64,000 bases of DNA. Source: JBBCJT01 sp037190665 (GTDB lineage: Bacteria; Pseudomonadota; Alphaproteobacteria; Acetobacterales; Acetobacteraceae). Of the stretch, positions 1 to 9,733 are shown in pieces. The stretch covers positions 1-64,000 of the forward strand of contig JBBCJT010000027.1 in assembly GCA_037190665.1 (NCBI GenBank), given 5' to 3'. The notes under the pieces are model-generated. The model had not been told where the DNA came from. It made no database searches and worked only from the letters and a program-made list of their open reading frames with translations. The position numbers and the translations under genes are program-made. Each line of letters opens with the position of its first letter. The first letter of the stretch is position 1.

Positions 1-11
1 AGGTGGCGGGA

Positions 12-566
12 TCAGCCGACACCGGCGAGGCGGACCGGCATGTCCGGATCCACCGCGGCGATGCCCTCGAGGATGATCCGCTCGGCCTCGTCGCGCGTGC
101 CCCAGCCTTTCACCTGCACCCACTTGTCGGGCTCCAGCGCCTTGTAGGTGTTGAAGAAATGCTCGATCGCGCCGCGTGTGATCTGCGGCAGCAGCTCGGC
201 CTCCTCGATGCCGCTGAACTGCGGGTGGACCTTGTCGTGCGGGACGCAGATGATCTTCTCGTCGATCCCGCTCTCATCCTCCATGTGCAGCACGCCGATC
301 GGCCGCGCACGCACCACCGCGCCGGGAACCACGGGCGCAGGCAGCAGCACCAGCGCGTCCACCGGGTCGCCGTCGTCGGCGAGGGTGTTGGGGATGAAGC
401 CGTAGGCCGCCGGGTAGGCCATGGGGGTGAACAGGAAACGGTCCACCACGACGGCGCCGCTTTCCTTGTCCAGCTCGTATTTGACCGCGCTTCCCTGCGG
501 GATCTCGATCACCACGTTGATGTCGCGTGGTGGATGCTTCCCGGCGGGGATCTTGCCGATATCCAT
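12..566 (-). CDS. ppa: Inorganic pyrophosphatase (family I, soluble)
   Basis: This 184-aa cytoplasmic enzyme hydrolyses pyrophosphate to phosphate and so drives biosynthetic reactions forward. The metal-binding signature DDGDPVDAL places Asp65, Asp67 and Asp70 at the same numbers as the E. coli enzyme, and the length matches the family. The frame is open farther upstream to 665, but the extra 33 residues do not look like family sequence and would run into the tRNA gene; the ATG at 566 begins the conserved protein (MDIGKIPAG). It is transcribed divergently from the adjacent tRNA and msrA. Assignment is firm. Confidence 0.96.
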   Translation of the reverse strand: MDIGKIPAGKHPPRDINVVIEIPQGSAVKYELDKESGAVVVDRFLFTPMAYPAAYGFIPNTLADDGDPVDALVLLPAPVVPGAVVRARPIGVLHMEDESGIDEKIICVPHDKVHPQFSGIEEAELLPQITRGAIEHFFNTYKALEPDKWVQVKGWGTRDEAERIILEGIAAVDPDMPVRLAGVG

Positions 567-650
567 GTCCGCCTCGTATTGTGCAGTGCAGCAAATAACC
601 GGCCACGACGGTTGCGGCAAGTCTGCCGTCCCGCTTTTATGCGCCCGCGT

Positions 651-726
651 GCGCCTGTAGCTCAATGGTCAGAGCGGACCGCTCATAACGGTTTGGTTGC
701 AGGTTCGAGTCCTGCCGGGCGCACCA
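651..726 (+). tRNA. tRNA with CAT anticodon (Ile2 or elongator Met)
   Basis: A complete 76-nt cloverleaf is visible. The acceptor arms GCGCCTG and CGGGCGC pair throughout with one G-T, the D stem is GCTC/GAGC, the anticodon loop is CTCATAA on a five-pair stem, the T arm is GCAGG-TTCGAGT-CCTGC, and the CCA end is encoded. The anticodon CAT could be elongator Met or the lysidine-modified Ile2 species. The variable region and general shape look closer to Ile2, and it lacks the three G-C pairs and C1 mismatch expected of an initiator. It precedes msrA by 33 nt. Confidence 0.9.
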
Positions 727-759
727 GCGCACCCCATATCAGGGGCGGAGGAGCCAAAC

Positions 760-1299
760 ATGACCGAGACGGCGACGCTGGGCGGCGGGTGCTTCTGGTG
801 CCTGGACGCGGTTTTCCGCGATCTGGACGGGGTGGAGGAGGTGGTGTCCGGCTACGCCGGCGGCCACGTTCCGCATCCGACCTACGAGCAGGTCTGCGGC
901 AAGCAGACCGGCCACGCCGAGGTGGTTCAGATCCGCTTCGACCCCGCCCGCATCTCCTATGCCGATCTGCTGCGCGTGTTCTTCACCATCCACGATCCGA
1001 CCACGAAGGACCGGCAGGGCGGGGATGTGGGGCCCCAGTACCGGTCGGTGATCTTCTTTCACGACGAGGCGCAGAAGGCGGCCGCGGAGCAGGTGATGGC
1101 GGAGATCGGGGCCGCCGGCATCTGGGACGCGCCGCTGGTCACCGAACTCGTGCCCGCGCGCGAGTTCTGGCCCGCCGAGACCGAGCATCAGGACTATTTC
1201 ACCCGCACCCCATGGTCCGGCTACTGCCGCGTGGTGATCGCACCGAAGGTGGCGAAGTTCCGCAAGACCTTCGCCGAACGGCTGAAGAAGGCGGCGTAG
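760..1299 (+). CDS. msrA: Peptide-methionine (S)-S-oxide reductase
   Basis: MsrA (179 aa) reduces methionine-S-sulfoxide in proteins and free methionine as an oxidative repair step. The catalytic motif GCFWC lies at residues 10-14, with Cys11 as the nucleophile. The conserved GGHVPHPTYEQVC region and the later TPWSGYCR segment are present. The ATG at 760 is preceded by a purine-rich GGGGCGGAGGAG site. A longer frame from 697 would overlap the tRNA and is unlikely. No MsrB domain is fused. The protein is probably cytoplasmic because no signal peptide is visible. Confidence 0.95.
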   Translation: MTETATLGGGCFWCLDAVFRDLDGVEEVVSGYAGGHVPHPTYEQVCGKQTGHAEVVQIRFDPARISYADLLRVFFTIHDPTTKDRQGGDVGPQYRSVIFFHDEAQKAAAEQVMAEIGAAGIWDAPLVTELVPAREFWPAETEHQDYFTRTPWSGYCRVVIAPKVAKFRKTFAERLKKAA

Positions 1300-1303
1300 C
1301 CGC

Positions 1304-2638
1304 CTACACCGCCACCGCTTCGCAGCTCCGCACGCGGCTGTCGGCCCAGGCAGCGCGGACCGCTTCCGGCAGGTCCGGGCGCGGCGCCGCCGGCGTCTGC
1401 GCGCGCTCCCAGGCATCCGCCTCGGCCCAGCACAGCGCCACGGCCTCCGCCTGTCGTGCCGCCGCGTCCGGGCCGGCCAGCGCGAGCGCCTCTTCCATGC
1501 GCGCTGCGAACCGTGCCTCCAGCGCATCGCGGCCGGGCGCGAGCCCGGCCAGTGCCGCAGCGAAGTCGCCCAGCACGGCGGCGCGGTGCGTCGCCTCGTG
1601 CCGCCACCACAGGCTCGCCGCCTCCCGCCGGTCGGAGGGGCGGGGGCCATGGGCGGGCAGCCCTGCCGCGATCAGCACCGGCCGGAAGACGGAGGTGCAG
1701 GGGGCGGAGGTGGCCGTGACCCAGTGCAGCGCCGGCCGGTCCGCGCGCAGCTCGCTGACCATCGACGCCACCGACTGGCCGCCCCGCTCCGCGTCGGTCG
1801 CGTGCATGCAGATGCTGCGGCCGACCGTGTCCACCGGATGCCAGCCCGCCACGCCCTCGGCCGCCGCGCCATGGTCGCGCAGGTTCGCCATCATGTCGGC
1901 CGCCGTGATGCCGCCCGCCTTGCGCGCGAGGAGTTCGGTGCCCCGGTCGCAGCGCAGCCGGCCGCGGCTGATCAGGTCGCGGCCGGGATCGTGGTAGCGG
2001 GCGGCGAAGTCGAACGCCGCGCCGGAGCCGCGTGCGGCGGCATCGGCCGCCAGCGCGGGGCTCATCCGGTCCGGCCGCGCGATGGTCAGGATGTTGGAGA
2101 TCGCCCGCGTCGGCCCGCAGCGCTCCACCGCCCAGAGCCGGTCGATCGCCTCCACCACGAAGGCCTCGCGCGCATCGGCGACGATGAAGCTGTTGTCGTA
2201 GGAGCGTTCCGTCAGGTGGCCGCAATTGCCGCCCTGGCCGTGGCGTTCCACCAGCGCGATGATGACCTCCACCGCCGCCGCGGCGGTCTCCGCGCGTTCC
2301 AGCGCGAGGCGGACGAGATCCATGCCGATCAGCGCCGGCGTCAGGCGGGGCGGAAACTGGGCGGAGAACACCGCCTCATTGCCGATCGCGACGCCCGCGT
2401 CGTTGGCGCCGATCTCCGCCCCCCAGCACCAGAACGGCCGCGACAGCAGCACCGCGCGGGTCTCCCGGCCCTGCTCGATCTCGATCCAGGTGCAGCGGAT
2501 GCGGCTTCCGGGGGCGTGGCGCGCGGCCGGCACGAGGTCGAGGAACTGGGCCTCGCTGCGTTCGCGGTCACTGTTCTTGGCGAAGATCACCGCACCGTTG
2601 CGCGTCGCGGGTCCCGTCGCCACCATCGTATCGCACAT
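1304..2638 (-). CDS. Secernin-like C69-family peptidase / Ntn hydrolase
   Basis: This 444-aa protein begins MCDTMVATGPATRNGAV and carries FAKNSDRE shortly after, the pattern of secernins and related C69 dipeptidases. In these Ntn hydrolases Cys2, exposed after removal of Met, is the catalytic nucleophile. The start at 2638 is chosen because only it puts Cys at position 2. Upstream in-frame ATGs at 2755 and 2662 exist, but they would bury the cysteine, and a GGGAGA ribosome site precedes 2638. No signal peptide is present. It is convergent with msrA and divergent from the binding protein at 2722. The substrate is unknown. Confidence 0.82.
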   Translation of the reverse strand: MCDTMVATGPATRNGAVIFAKNSDRERSEAQFLDLVPAARHAPGSRIRCTWIEIEQGRETRAVLLSRPFWCWGAEIGANDAGVAIGNEAVFSAQFPPRLTPALIGMDLVRLALERAETAAAAVEVIIALVERHGQGGNCGHLTERSYDNSFIVADAREAFVVEAIDRLWAVERCGPTRAISNILTIARPDRMSPALAADAAARGSGAAFDFAARYHDPGRDLISRGRLRCDRGTELLARKAGGITAADMMANLRDHGAAAEGVAGWHPVDTVGRSICMHATDAERGGQSVASMVSELRADRPALHWVTATSAPCTSVFRPVLIAAGLPAHGPRPSDRREAASLWWRHEATHRAAVLGDFAAALAGLAPGRDALEARFAARMEEALALAGPDAAARQAEAVALCWAEADAWERAQTPAAPRPDLPEAVRAAWADSRVRSCEAVAV

Positions 2639-2721
2639 TGCCACCGTCTCCCGTTCCGGCATGCTGACTGTGACGGCGGCGTGCCGATCCCGGCAAGCCA
2701 TGACACATGGGGACCGACCGC

Positions 2722-4296
2722 ATGATGCCACGTCTGAACACCCTGCTGCGCGCATCCGCCGCCGCGGTGCTCGCCCTGGGAGCCTTCGGCGCGCCCAAAC
2801 CCGCCTCCGCGCAGACCCTGGTCGCGGTGCTGGAGGCCGAGGTCGCCACGCTCGACCCGCATTTCACCACCGCCTACATCACGCGCTCCTTCGGCTACAT
2901 GGTCTACGACACGCTGTTCGGCATGGCCGCGAACGGCGAGATGCGGCCGCAGATGGCGCAGGACGCCACCGTCTCCGCCGACGGCCTCACCTGGCGCATC
3001 ACGCTGCGCGAGGGCCTCGCCTTCCACGACGGCGCGCCGGTCACCGCGGCCGACGTGGTCGCCTCCATCAAACGCTGGCAGCCGCGCGCGGCGATGGGCC
3101 GGCTGCTGGCGGGCGCGACGGCATCGCTGGAGGTGATCGACGCGCGCACCTTCGAACTGCGGCTGAAGCAGCCGTTCGGGCTGGTGCGCGAGGCGCTGGG
3201 CCGGCCCAACACCGCCGTGCCCTTCATCCTGCCGGAGCGGCTGGTCACCGCCGCCGGCGACCAGAAGGTGACGGACATCATCGGCTCCGGCCCGTTCGTC
3301 TTCCGCCAGGACCTGTACCGGCCGGGCGACCGCATCATCGTGGACCGCAACCCCAACTACCGCGCGCGGCCGGAACCGAACGACTTCTTCGCCGGCGGCA
3401 AGGTGGTGAAGATCGAGCGGCTGGAACTGCGCACCATGCCGGACGGCGCGACGGCTGCCGCCGCGTTGCAGTCCGGCGAGGTGGACTACGTGCAGGTCCC
3501 GCAGGTGGACCTGCTGCCCCTGCTGAAGCGCAACCGGTCCATCGTGATCGACGGGCAGGGCGGCATGAACGCCTATCAGGGGTACTTCCGCCTGAACCAC
3601 GCCGCGCCGCCCTTCGACGATCCGGCCATCCGGCAGGTGCTGTGGAAGCTGTTCGACCAGAACACCGTGCCGGTGGCGCTCGGCCTGCCGCCGGAGATGA
3701 TCACCAACGACTGCCGCAGCTTCTTCATGTGCGGCACGCCCTATGAGACCACGCAGGGCGGCGAGCGCGCGGTCAATCCCTCGGTGGCGGCGGCGCGCGA
3801 GGCGCTGAAGCAGACGCGCTACAACGGCGAGAAGGTCGTCGTCATGCAGGGCACCGACATCGAGGTGCTGCGTGTGTCCTCCGCGGTGGCCGCCGACCTG
3901 CTGACGCAGGCGGGCTTCAATGTCGAGCTGCAGGCGATGGACTGGGGCACGCTGCTGAACCGGCGCGCGCGCAGGGACGGCTGGGCGGTGTTCGGCGTCA
4001 CCGCGTCGGGCTTCGATCTCGCCTCCCCGCTCACGCATTTCTATCTGACAGGCAACTGCGTGGACTATGCCGGCTGGAGCTGCGAGCCGCGCATGACGCC
4101 GCTGTTCGGCGCCTTCGCCGCCGCGGCCGACGAGGCGGAGCGCAGGCGCATCGCCGGCCAGATCTCGGAGCTCGCCTTCGAGAACGTGCCCGCCGTGATG
4201 TGGGGCCAGTTCGTCTCCCCGGCCGCGTGGCGCACCTCGCTGAGCAACGTGATCCCCTCCTCCATCCCGGTCTTCTGGAACGTGGAGAAGAAGTGA
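2722..4296 (+). CDS. ABC peptide-type substrate-binding protein (SBP family 5)
   Basis: This 524-aa periplasmic binding protein belongs to the Dpp/Opp/Nik type (family 5). A Sec signal peptide ends at ASAQ near residue 30. Family landmarks follow: LDPHF, the YDTLF segment, LTWRITLREGLAFHDG, SGPFVF near residue 190 and an MDWGTL segment in the C-terminal lobe. No permease or ATPase gene adjoins it; the next gene, 17 nt on, is an amidohydrolase. It therefore either uses a transporter encoded elsewhere or feeds one promiscuously. The start could be 2707, 2722 or 2725; 2722 leaves a normal signal peptide. The ligand is not predictable from the sequence. Confidence 0.88.
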   Translation: MMPRLNTLLRASAAAVLALGAFGAPKPASAQTLVAVLEAEVATLDPHFTTAYITRSFGYMVYDTLFGMAANGEMRPQMAQDATVSADGLTWRITLREGLAFHDGAPVTAADVVASIKRWQPRAAMGRLLAGATASLEVIDARTFELRLKQPFGLVREALGRPNTAVPFILPERLVTAAGDQKVTDIIGSGPFVFRQDLYRPGDRIIVDRNPNYRARPEPNDFFAGGKVVKIERLELRTMPDGATAAAALQSGEVDYVQVPQVDLLPLLKRNRSIVIDGQGGMNAYQGYFRLNHAAPPFDDPAIRQVLWKLFDQNTVPVALGLPPEMITNDCRSFFMCGTPYETTQGGERAVNPSVAAAREALKQTRYNGEKVVVMQGTDIEVLRVSSAVAADLLTQAGFNVELQAMDWGTLLNRRARRDGWAVFGVTASGFDLASPLTHFYLTGNCVDYAGWSCEPRMTPLFGAFAAAADEAERRRIAGQISELAFENVPAVMWGQFVSPAAWRTSLSNVIPSSIPVFWNVEKK

Positions 4297-4313
4297 CGGA
4301 AGGACCGGCACGC

Positions 4314-5696
4314 ATGCGCGACATCGACCTGCTGGTCCGCGCCGGCTTCCTCTATCCGATCACCGAGGGGATGCCGGTGATCCACGATGGCGAGGTGGCG
4401 GTCGCGGGCGGGCGCATCGTGCACGCCGGCCCGCGCCAGCCGGAGGGAAGCTGGCGCGCGGCGCGGACCATCGGCGGCGAGGGCTTCGCGGTGCTGCCGG
4501 GCTTCGTGAACGCCCATTGCCACACCGCCTCCATCGTCTTCCGCAGCCAGACCGACGACCACCCTGCGGGCGTCGCCCTGTTCGACGTCGCCTTCCGCAT
4601 GGAGAAGGACATCCCGGACAGCGACTGGGCGCTGCTCGCGGAGGTCGGCTGCGCGGACATGCTGGCCGCCGGCGTGACCACGCTGAACGACATCTGGTAC
4701 GCGCCGTGGCATCTCGCCGCCTCGGTCGAGCGGGCCGGGCTGCGCGCGCAGATCGCGCACAAGGTCTTCGACGTGCGGCTGGAGGCGCTGCGCGACGGGG
4801 ACTGGACGCACCACCCGGAGATCGGCGCCGCGCGGCTGCGCGACGGCGTGGCCTTCGCCGAACGCTTCCACGGCGCGGCGGACGGGCGCATCACCGCGCG
4901 CATCGGCACGCATGCGACCGACACGTGCTCCGCCGGGCTGATCCGCGAGGCGCGGCAGGAGGCCACGCGGCTCGGCATCGGCATGCACATCCACACCGCG
5001 CAGAGCCCGGGCGAGGTGGCGCAGATCCGCGAGGCGCACGGCGCGGGTCCGCTGGAGTACCTGCACAACATCGGGATGCTCGCGCCGGACGTGGTGGTGG
5101 CGCACATGACCTTCGCCACCGATGCCGACCTCGCCGCCGTGCGCGAGTCCGGCGCGCGCTACGCCCATTGCCCGACGATCTATCCGCGCCGCGGCTGCTA
5201 TCCGCCGCTGCGCACGATCATGGAGCACGGCATCCCCGCGGGCTTCGGCACGGACTGGATGCTGAACGATCCGTGGGAGGGGATGCGCTACGCGATGAAC
5301 GCGATGCGCCTGCTGCACGGCGATGCGCATGCGCTGACCTGCGCGCAGGCGCTGTGGCTGCACACGATGGGCGGGGCGCGCGTGCTGGGGCTGGATGCGG
5401 AGATCGGCTCGCTGGAGGCCGGCAAGAAGGCGGACCTGATCGTCGTCGATCTCCAGCGCCCGCATTTGCAACCCTACTACGGCGGGCACGAGGCGCTGGT
5501 CTTCTACGCCCGCGCCTCGGACGTGGTGGCGAGCGTGATCGACGGGCGCGTGGTGATGGAGGACGGCCGGCCCGTGGGGCTGGACCGCGAGGCCGCGCTC
5601 GCGGCACTCGCCGCGCGGGTGCCGCACTGGCGGGGCGGGCTCGGCCGGCTCGGCAGCCGCGCGGTGTTCGGCCCGGGCTGCGTCTGCTGCGGCTGA
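4314..5696 (+). CDS. Amidohydrolase, cytosine-deaminase / chlorohydrolase-like
   Basis: This 460-aa metal-dependent hydrolase of the amidohydrolase superfamily has the N-terminal motif NAHCH (His68, His70), a barrel histidine in GMHIHTAQSP and the late aspartate in GFGTDW, all consistent with an active metal site. The C-terminal GSLEAGKKADLIVVD segment is the usual return of the beta-sandwich domain. Such enzymes deaminate or dechlorinate guanine, cytosine, S-adenosylhomocysteine or triazine rings; the exact substrate cannot be told. It follows the orphan binding protein by 17 nt, suggesting that the imported ligand is its substrate. An inverted repeat closes the unit at 5710. Confidence 0.85.
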   Translation: MRDIDLLVRAGFLYPITEGMPVIHDGEVAVAGGRIVHAGPRQPEGSWRAARTIGGEGFAVLPGFVNAHCHTASIVFRSQTDDHPAGVALFDVAFRMEKDIPDSDWALLAEVGCADMLAAGVTTLNDIWYAPWHLAASVERAGLRAQIAHKVFDVRLEALRDGDWTHHPEIGAARLRDGVAFAERFHGAADGRITARIGTHATDTCSAGLIREARQEATRLGIGMHIHTAQSPGEVAQIREAHGAGPLEYLHNIGMLAPDVVVAHMTFATDADLAAVRESGARYAHCPTIYPRRGCYPPLRTIMEHGIPAGFGTDWMLNDPWEGMRYAMNAMRLLHGDAHALTCAQALWLHTMGGARVLGLDAEIGSLEAGKKADLIVVDLQRPHLQPYYGGHEALVFYARASDVVASVIDGRVVMEDGRPVGLDREAALAALAARVPHWRGGLGRLGSRAVFGPGCVCCG

Positions 5697-5709
5697 GACG
5701 GGCCTCTTC

Positions 5710-5733
5710 CCGGTCCCCTTCGAAGGGGCCGGG
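5710..5733. terminator. Inverted repeat, possible terminator
   Basis: CCGGTCCCC-TTCG-(A)AGGGGCCGG forms a strong GC-rich hairpin between the convergent amidohydrolase and PEP-CTERM genes. No T-run follows, so intrinsic termination is plausible but not certain. Confidence 0.5.
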
Positions 5734-5761
5734 TACGGACCCTCAGATGCGTCGGGACATC

Positions 5762-6331
5762 TCAGGCCGGTGCGAGCGGCCCGGAGCCCGGCCGCGTCAT
5801 CCCCGGGCGCGCGCGCCGAAGGCCCAGCAGGCCCACCAGCCCGCCACTGAACACGAGCAGGGAGCCGGGTTCGGGGATGGCCGTGCGGACCGTCGTATCG
5901 AAGGTCACCGTGGCGTTGATCGAGCCGGTGTACAGTCCGCCGAAGTCGAACGTCACGGAATGGGCGGTGTAGCTGAACCTCGACGGGTCCGCTCCGGTCA
6001 CGCTGATGCCGGTGATGCCGCCGGGCGCTCCGGCGAAGTCCAGATCGCTCACCGTCACGCTGATACCGGAGGCGAATTCGAACGCCCCTCCACTCCCGAA
6101 ATTGATCGAGTTCGCCTCGACATTGATGGGCATGGTGTAGGGATAGACGTTGAAGCCGAGGTAGGACTCGACAGGACCCGCCACGACCGTGGCCGTGGGG
6201 GATGAGAAGTAGAAGCCGGAATACGTCGAACTGACCGACACCTCGTCACCGATCAGCGACGCCGCGGCTTCGGGCGACGCCAGCGCCAGGCCTGCCGTCA
6301 CCGTCGCGGCACCGAGCAGCTTTCCGATCAT
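5762..6331 (-). CDS. PEP-CTERM sorting-domain protein
   Basis: This 189-aa secreted protein has an N-terminal signal peptide (hydrophobic stretch ending near ASPEAAAS) and a C-terminal sorting signal: IPEPGS, then a transmembrane-like LLVFSGGLVGLLGL and a basic RRAR. In the family this tail is cleaved by an exosortase (EpsH type) and the protein is handed to the exopolysaccharide matrix. The middle, about 120 residues, is rich in Ser, Thr, Val and Gly and looks all-beta; its function is unknown. No exosortase gene is in the window. It is divergent from the AraC regulator at 6495. The start at 6331 is the ATG just before the hydrophobic segment. Confidence 0.85.
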   Translation of the reverse strand: MIGKLLGAATVTAGLALASPEAAASLIGDEVSVSSTYSGFYFSSPTATVVAGPVESYLGFNVYPYTMPINVEANSINFGSGGAFEFASGISVTVSDLDFAGAPGGITGISVTGADPSRFSYTAHSVTFDFGGLYTGSINATVTFDTTVRTAIPEPGSLLVFSGGLVGLLGLRRARPGMTRPGSGPLAPA

Positions 6332-6430
6332 GTCCAACCTTCCCCATTGATGTTCCGACCGGACAACATGCTGGTCACGCCGGTATAGCGCCGCAACGCG
6401 TGCCTTCCCCGGGCAGGACGAATCCTGCGC

Positions 6431-6475
6431 GATCCGTATCGCGATTGACGGATCCGTACCGATCGCACCTACAGT
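6431..6475 (+). promoter_or_regulatory. Candidate promoter with 20-bp-spaced direct repeats
   Basis: TTGACG at 6445-6450 and TACAGT at 6470-6475 resemble -35 and -10 boxes (spacing 19 nt) just before the AraC-family gene. GATCCGTATCG (6431-6441) and GATCCGTACCG (6451-6461) are direct repeats 20 bp apart that flank the -35 box, the spacing expected for AraC-type half-sites on one face of DNA. This is inferred from pattern only. Confidence 0.4.
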
Positions 6476-6494
6476 GCAATGAACAGCGCGGAAC

Positions 6495-7559
6495 ATGGCC
6501 GCCATGATCCAGGTCGACGGGGCCCTCCTCGACGGATTTGAAAGAGCGGACATCGCTGCCGAGGACATCGATCTGGGCGGCCGGTTCACCCGCCAGCTCG
6601 CTGTCCTGAACGACATCCTGTCTTACCGGTTGTGCCGGCCCCGCTCACTGCCCGCTTCGCGCGAGGCGATCATGAGCGTGCAGGCCGTCCGCCGCGAAGG
6701 CTGCCTCAAGCCGGCCTACAACGCGGACCATTGCGCCGCGGACGTCATGATCGTCGGCAAGGGTCAGCCGCATCTCTATGGCTTCATCGTCATGCTGTCG
6801 GGCGCGATGGAGATGGTGAGCGGCCCGAACGGGACAGCCGTCGCGCACGGATCGAAGGGCATGGTCGTGCAGGGCCTCGCCGGAACGCGCATGACCACGA
6901 GCGACGACAGCGCGCGGTTCGTGTTGTGGGTCGATGCCAACCGGCTGGAGCGCGTGCTGGCTGCCGATCTCGATGAGTCGCCGCGCCGCGCGCTGGTCTT
7001 CGCCCCTGGCGTCGACTGGAATGCCGGGCCCGCCAGGACGGTGCATCGGCTGATCGCGAACCTGCTGGACGAGTTGCGCGACCCGGACGGGCTCGCGGCC
7101 GATCCCGTCGCCCTCGAGACCTTCACCGAGCTGCTGCTGCAGACGGTCCTGCACCGGCTGGAGCACAACTACGCCTCGCGGCTCGGCGGACCGCGGGCTG
7201 CGGCCGCGCCCCGCCACCTGCGCCGCGCCGAGGCGTTCATGCACGCCTCCGCCGACCGGCCCATCGTGCTGGCCGACATCGCCGCCGCCGCCGGATGCAG
7301 CCTGGGCAGTCTGCGCGCCGCGTTCCGCCGCTTCCGCGACACCACGCCGCTGACGGCGCTGCACGATGTCCGGTTGCAGCGCGTGCGCGAGGCATTGATG
7401 GCGGCGGGCAGCGACGAAACCACACGCGCGATCGCGCGACGCTTCGGCTTCACCAACCCGTCGCGATTCATCGCGGCCTATGGCAGGCGCTTCGGCGAGC
7501 ATCCCCGGGAGACCCGGCGGCGAGGGGCGCCGGAGGCGAGCGGCCGGCCGCCGGCATGA
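6495..7559 (+). CDS. AraC-family transcriptional regulator
   Basis: This 354-aa regulator has a ligand/dimerisation domain in the first two thirds (AraC-binding-like, with a VMIVGKGQPHLYGF core) and a C-terminal double helix-turn-helix from about residue 230 to 335. The second helix pair carries the family signature ARRFGFTNPSRFIAAYGRRF near the end, with HPRETRRR as the closing basic tail. It stands alone, divergent from the PEP-CTERM gene, and has two direct repeats in its own promoter region that could be its operator. A start at 6504 is equally possible. The effector and regulon are unknown. Confidence 0.88.
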   Translation: MAAMIQVDGALLDGFERADIAAEDIDLGGRFTRQLAVLNDILSYRLCRPRSLPASREAIMSVQAVRREGCLKPAYNADHCAADVMIVGKGQPHLYGFIVMLSGAMEMVSGPNGTAVAHGSKGMVVQGLAGTRMTTSDDSARFVLWVDANRLERVLAADLDESPRRALVFAPGVDWNAGPARTVHRLIANLLDELRDPDGLAADPVALETFTELLLQTVLHRLEHNYASRLGGPRAAAAPRHLRRAEAFMHASADRPIVLADIAAAAGCSLGSLRAAFRRFRDTTPLTALHDVRLQRVREALMAAGSDETTRAIARRFGFTNPSRFIAAYGRRFGEHPRETRRRGAPEASGRPPA

Positions 7560-7795
7560 TCCGTGCGGCGCGGCCAGCCGCCTCCCCGGCCGAAATTTTC
7601 GGGGTTGGCTTGGGGCCTTCGTGTAGGGAATGCTGCCGGGCAACAGATCCGCATCCGAGGCGATGTGGGCGGCGGAGGCTGGTTGGAGGGTTGTGGATGC
7701 GACTGCGCTTTTCACGCGCGGACGCATGGCTTTGGCCATGCGCGACGGTCCGGGCATGACCGCATGAGGCGGGTTCAGGCCGGCCGGGTGCGGTC

Positions 7796-8608
7796 ATGAT
7801 CGGGTCCCGCCGTCTCGGGCGCATCGCGCTGCGCGGCGTGGCCGGCTTCGCGCTCGCCTTCATCCTGATGCCGCTGGTGCTGGTCGCCTGGCTCTCCTTC
7901 TTCCGGCAGGAGATCCCGTCCTTCCCGCCCGAGGGCTACTCGCTGCGCTGGTTCCCCACGATCCTGGACAACCGCAGCTTCGTGTCCGGCCTGTGGCTGA
8001 GCATCCGGGTCAGCGTCGTCGCGACCGCGCTGGGGCTCGCCTTCGCGCTGCCGGCGAGTCTCGCGCTGGTGCGCGCCGGGCTGCGGCTGAGCGGCGCGTT
8101 CTCCACCCTGCTGCTGCTGCCGCTGGTCGTGCCCGGAGTGGTGATGGGGGCTGCGATCTATGTCGGCGAGCTGGAGATGGAGCTGGCGACCGAGTGGCCG
8201 ATGCTCGGCTCCACCATGGGGCTGATCCTCGCGCACACGCTGATCGTCATCCCGTGGGCGGTGCGGCTGCTGGTCGCGAGCCTGTCCGGCGTGAACATCA
8301 CCATCGAGGAGGCGGCGAAGAACCTCGGCGCGACGCCCTGGACCACCTTCCGCCGCGTCACCCTGCCGGCGATCCGGCCGGGGATCGTGGCGGGCGCGCT
8401 GTTCGGCTTCGTCACCTCCTTCGGCAATCTGGAGGTGAGCCTGTTCCTGGTCGGGCCCGGCAACACCACGCTGCCGATCGCGATCCTTCAGTATCTGGAA
8501 TGGAAGATCGACCCCACCGTGGCGGCGGTCTCGATGGTGCAGATCACGCTGATCGCGGTCGCGATGCTGGTGACCGATCGTTTCGTCAAGCTTTCGCGGG
8601 TGGTGTGA
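7796..8608 (+). CDS. ABC transporter permease, PotC-like
   Basis: This 270-aa inner-membrane protein has six predicted transmembrane segments and the permease EAA loop (EEAAKNLGATPWTTFRRVTL) near residues 170-190 that contacts the ATPase. Similarity of pattern to PotC/YdcV places it with importers of spermidine/putrescine and related cationic or small organic solutes. It opens a four-gene operon: permease, ATPase (4 nt later), binding protein and a second permease. The 236-bp leader before it (7560-7795) holds no convincing gene. Confidence 0.9.
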   Translation: MIGSRRLGRIALRGVAGFALAFILMPLVLVAWLSFFRQEIPSFPPEGYSLRWFPTILDNRSFVSGLWLSIRVSVVATALGLAFALPASLALVRAGLRLSGAFSTLLLLPLVVPGVVMGAAIYVGELEMELATEWPMLGSTMGLILAHTLIVIPWAVRLLVASLSGVNITIEEAAKNLGATPWTTFRRVTLPAIRPGIVAGALFGFVTSFGNLEVSLFLVGPGNTTLPIAILQYLEWKIDPTVAAVSMVQITLIAVAMLVTDRFVKLSRVV

Positions 8609-8612
8609 GCGC

Positions 8613-9665
<1,053 letters not shown>

Positions 9666-9733
9666 GCGCCCGTGCTGCGGAGGCTGGATTGACGAGGCTT
9701 CGGATCACAAGAAGGCAAGAAGGGGGCGATCTC

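Noticed and set aside
651..726. Initiator tRNA-Met reading of the CAT tRNA
   Set aside because: It lacks the C1-A72-type mismatch and the three consecutive G-C pairs at the base of the anticodon stem.
2587..4311. 574-codon frame antisense to the family-5 binding protein
   Set aside because: The plus-strand protein has a signal peptide and clear family motifs; the antisense product has none.
7560..7795. Riboswitch upstream of the Pot-like operon
   Set aside because: The leader has no recognisable aptamer core or terminator/antiterminator pair.
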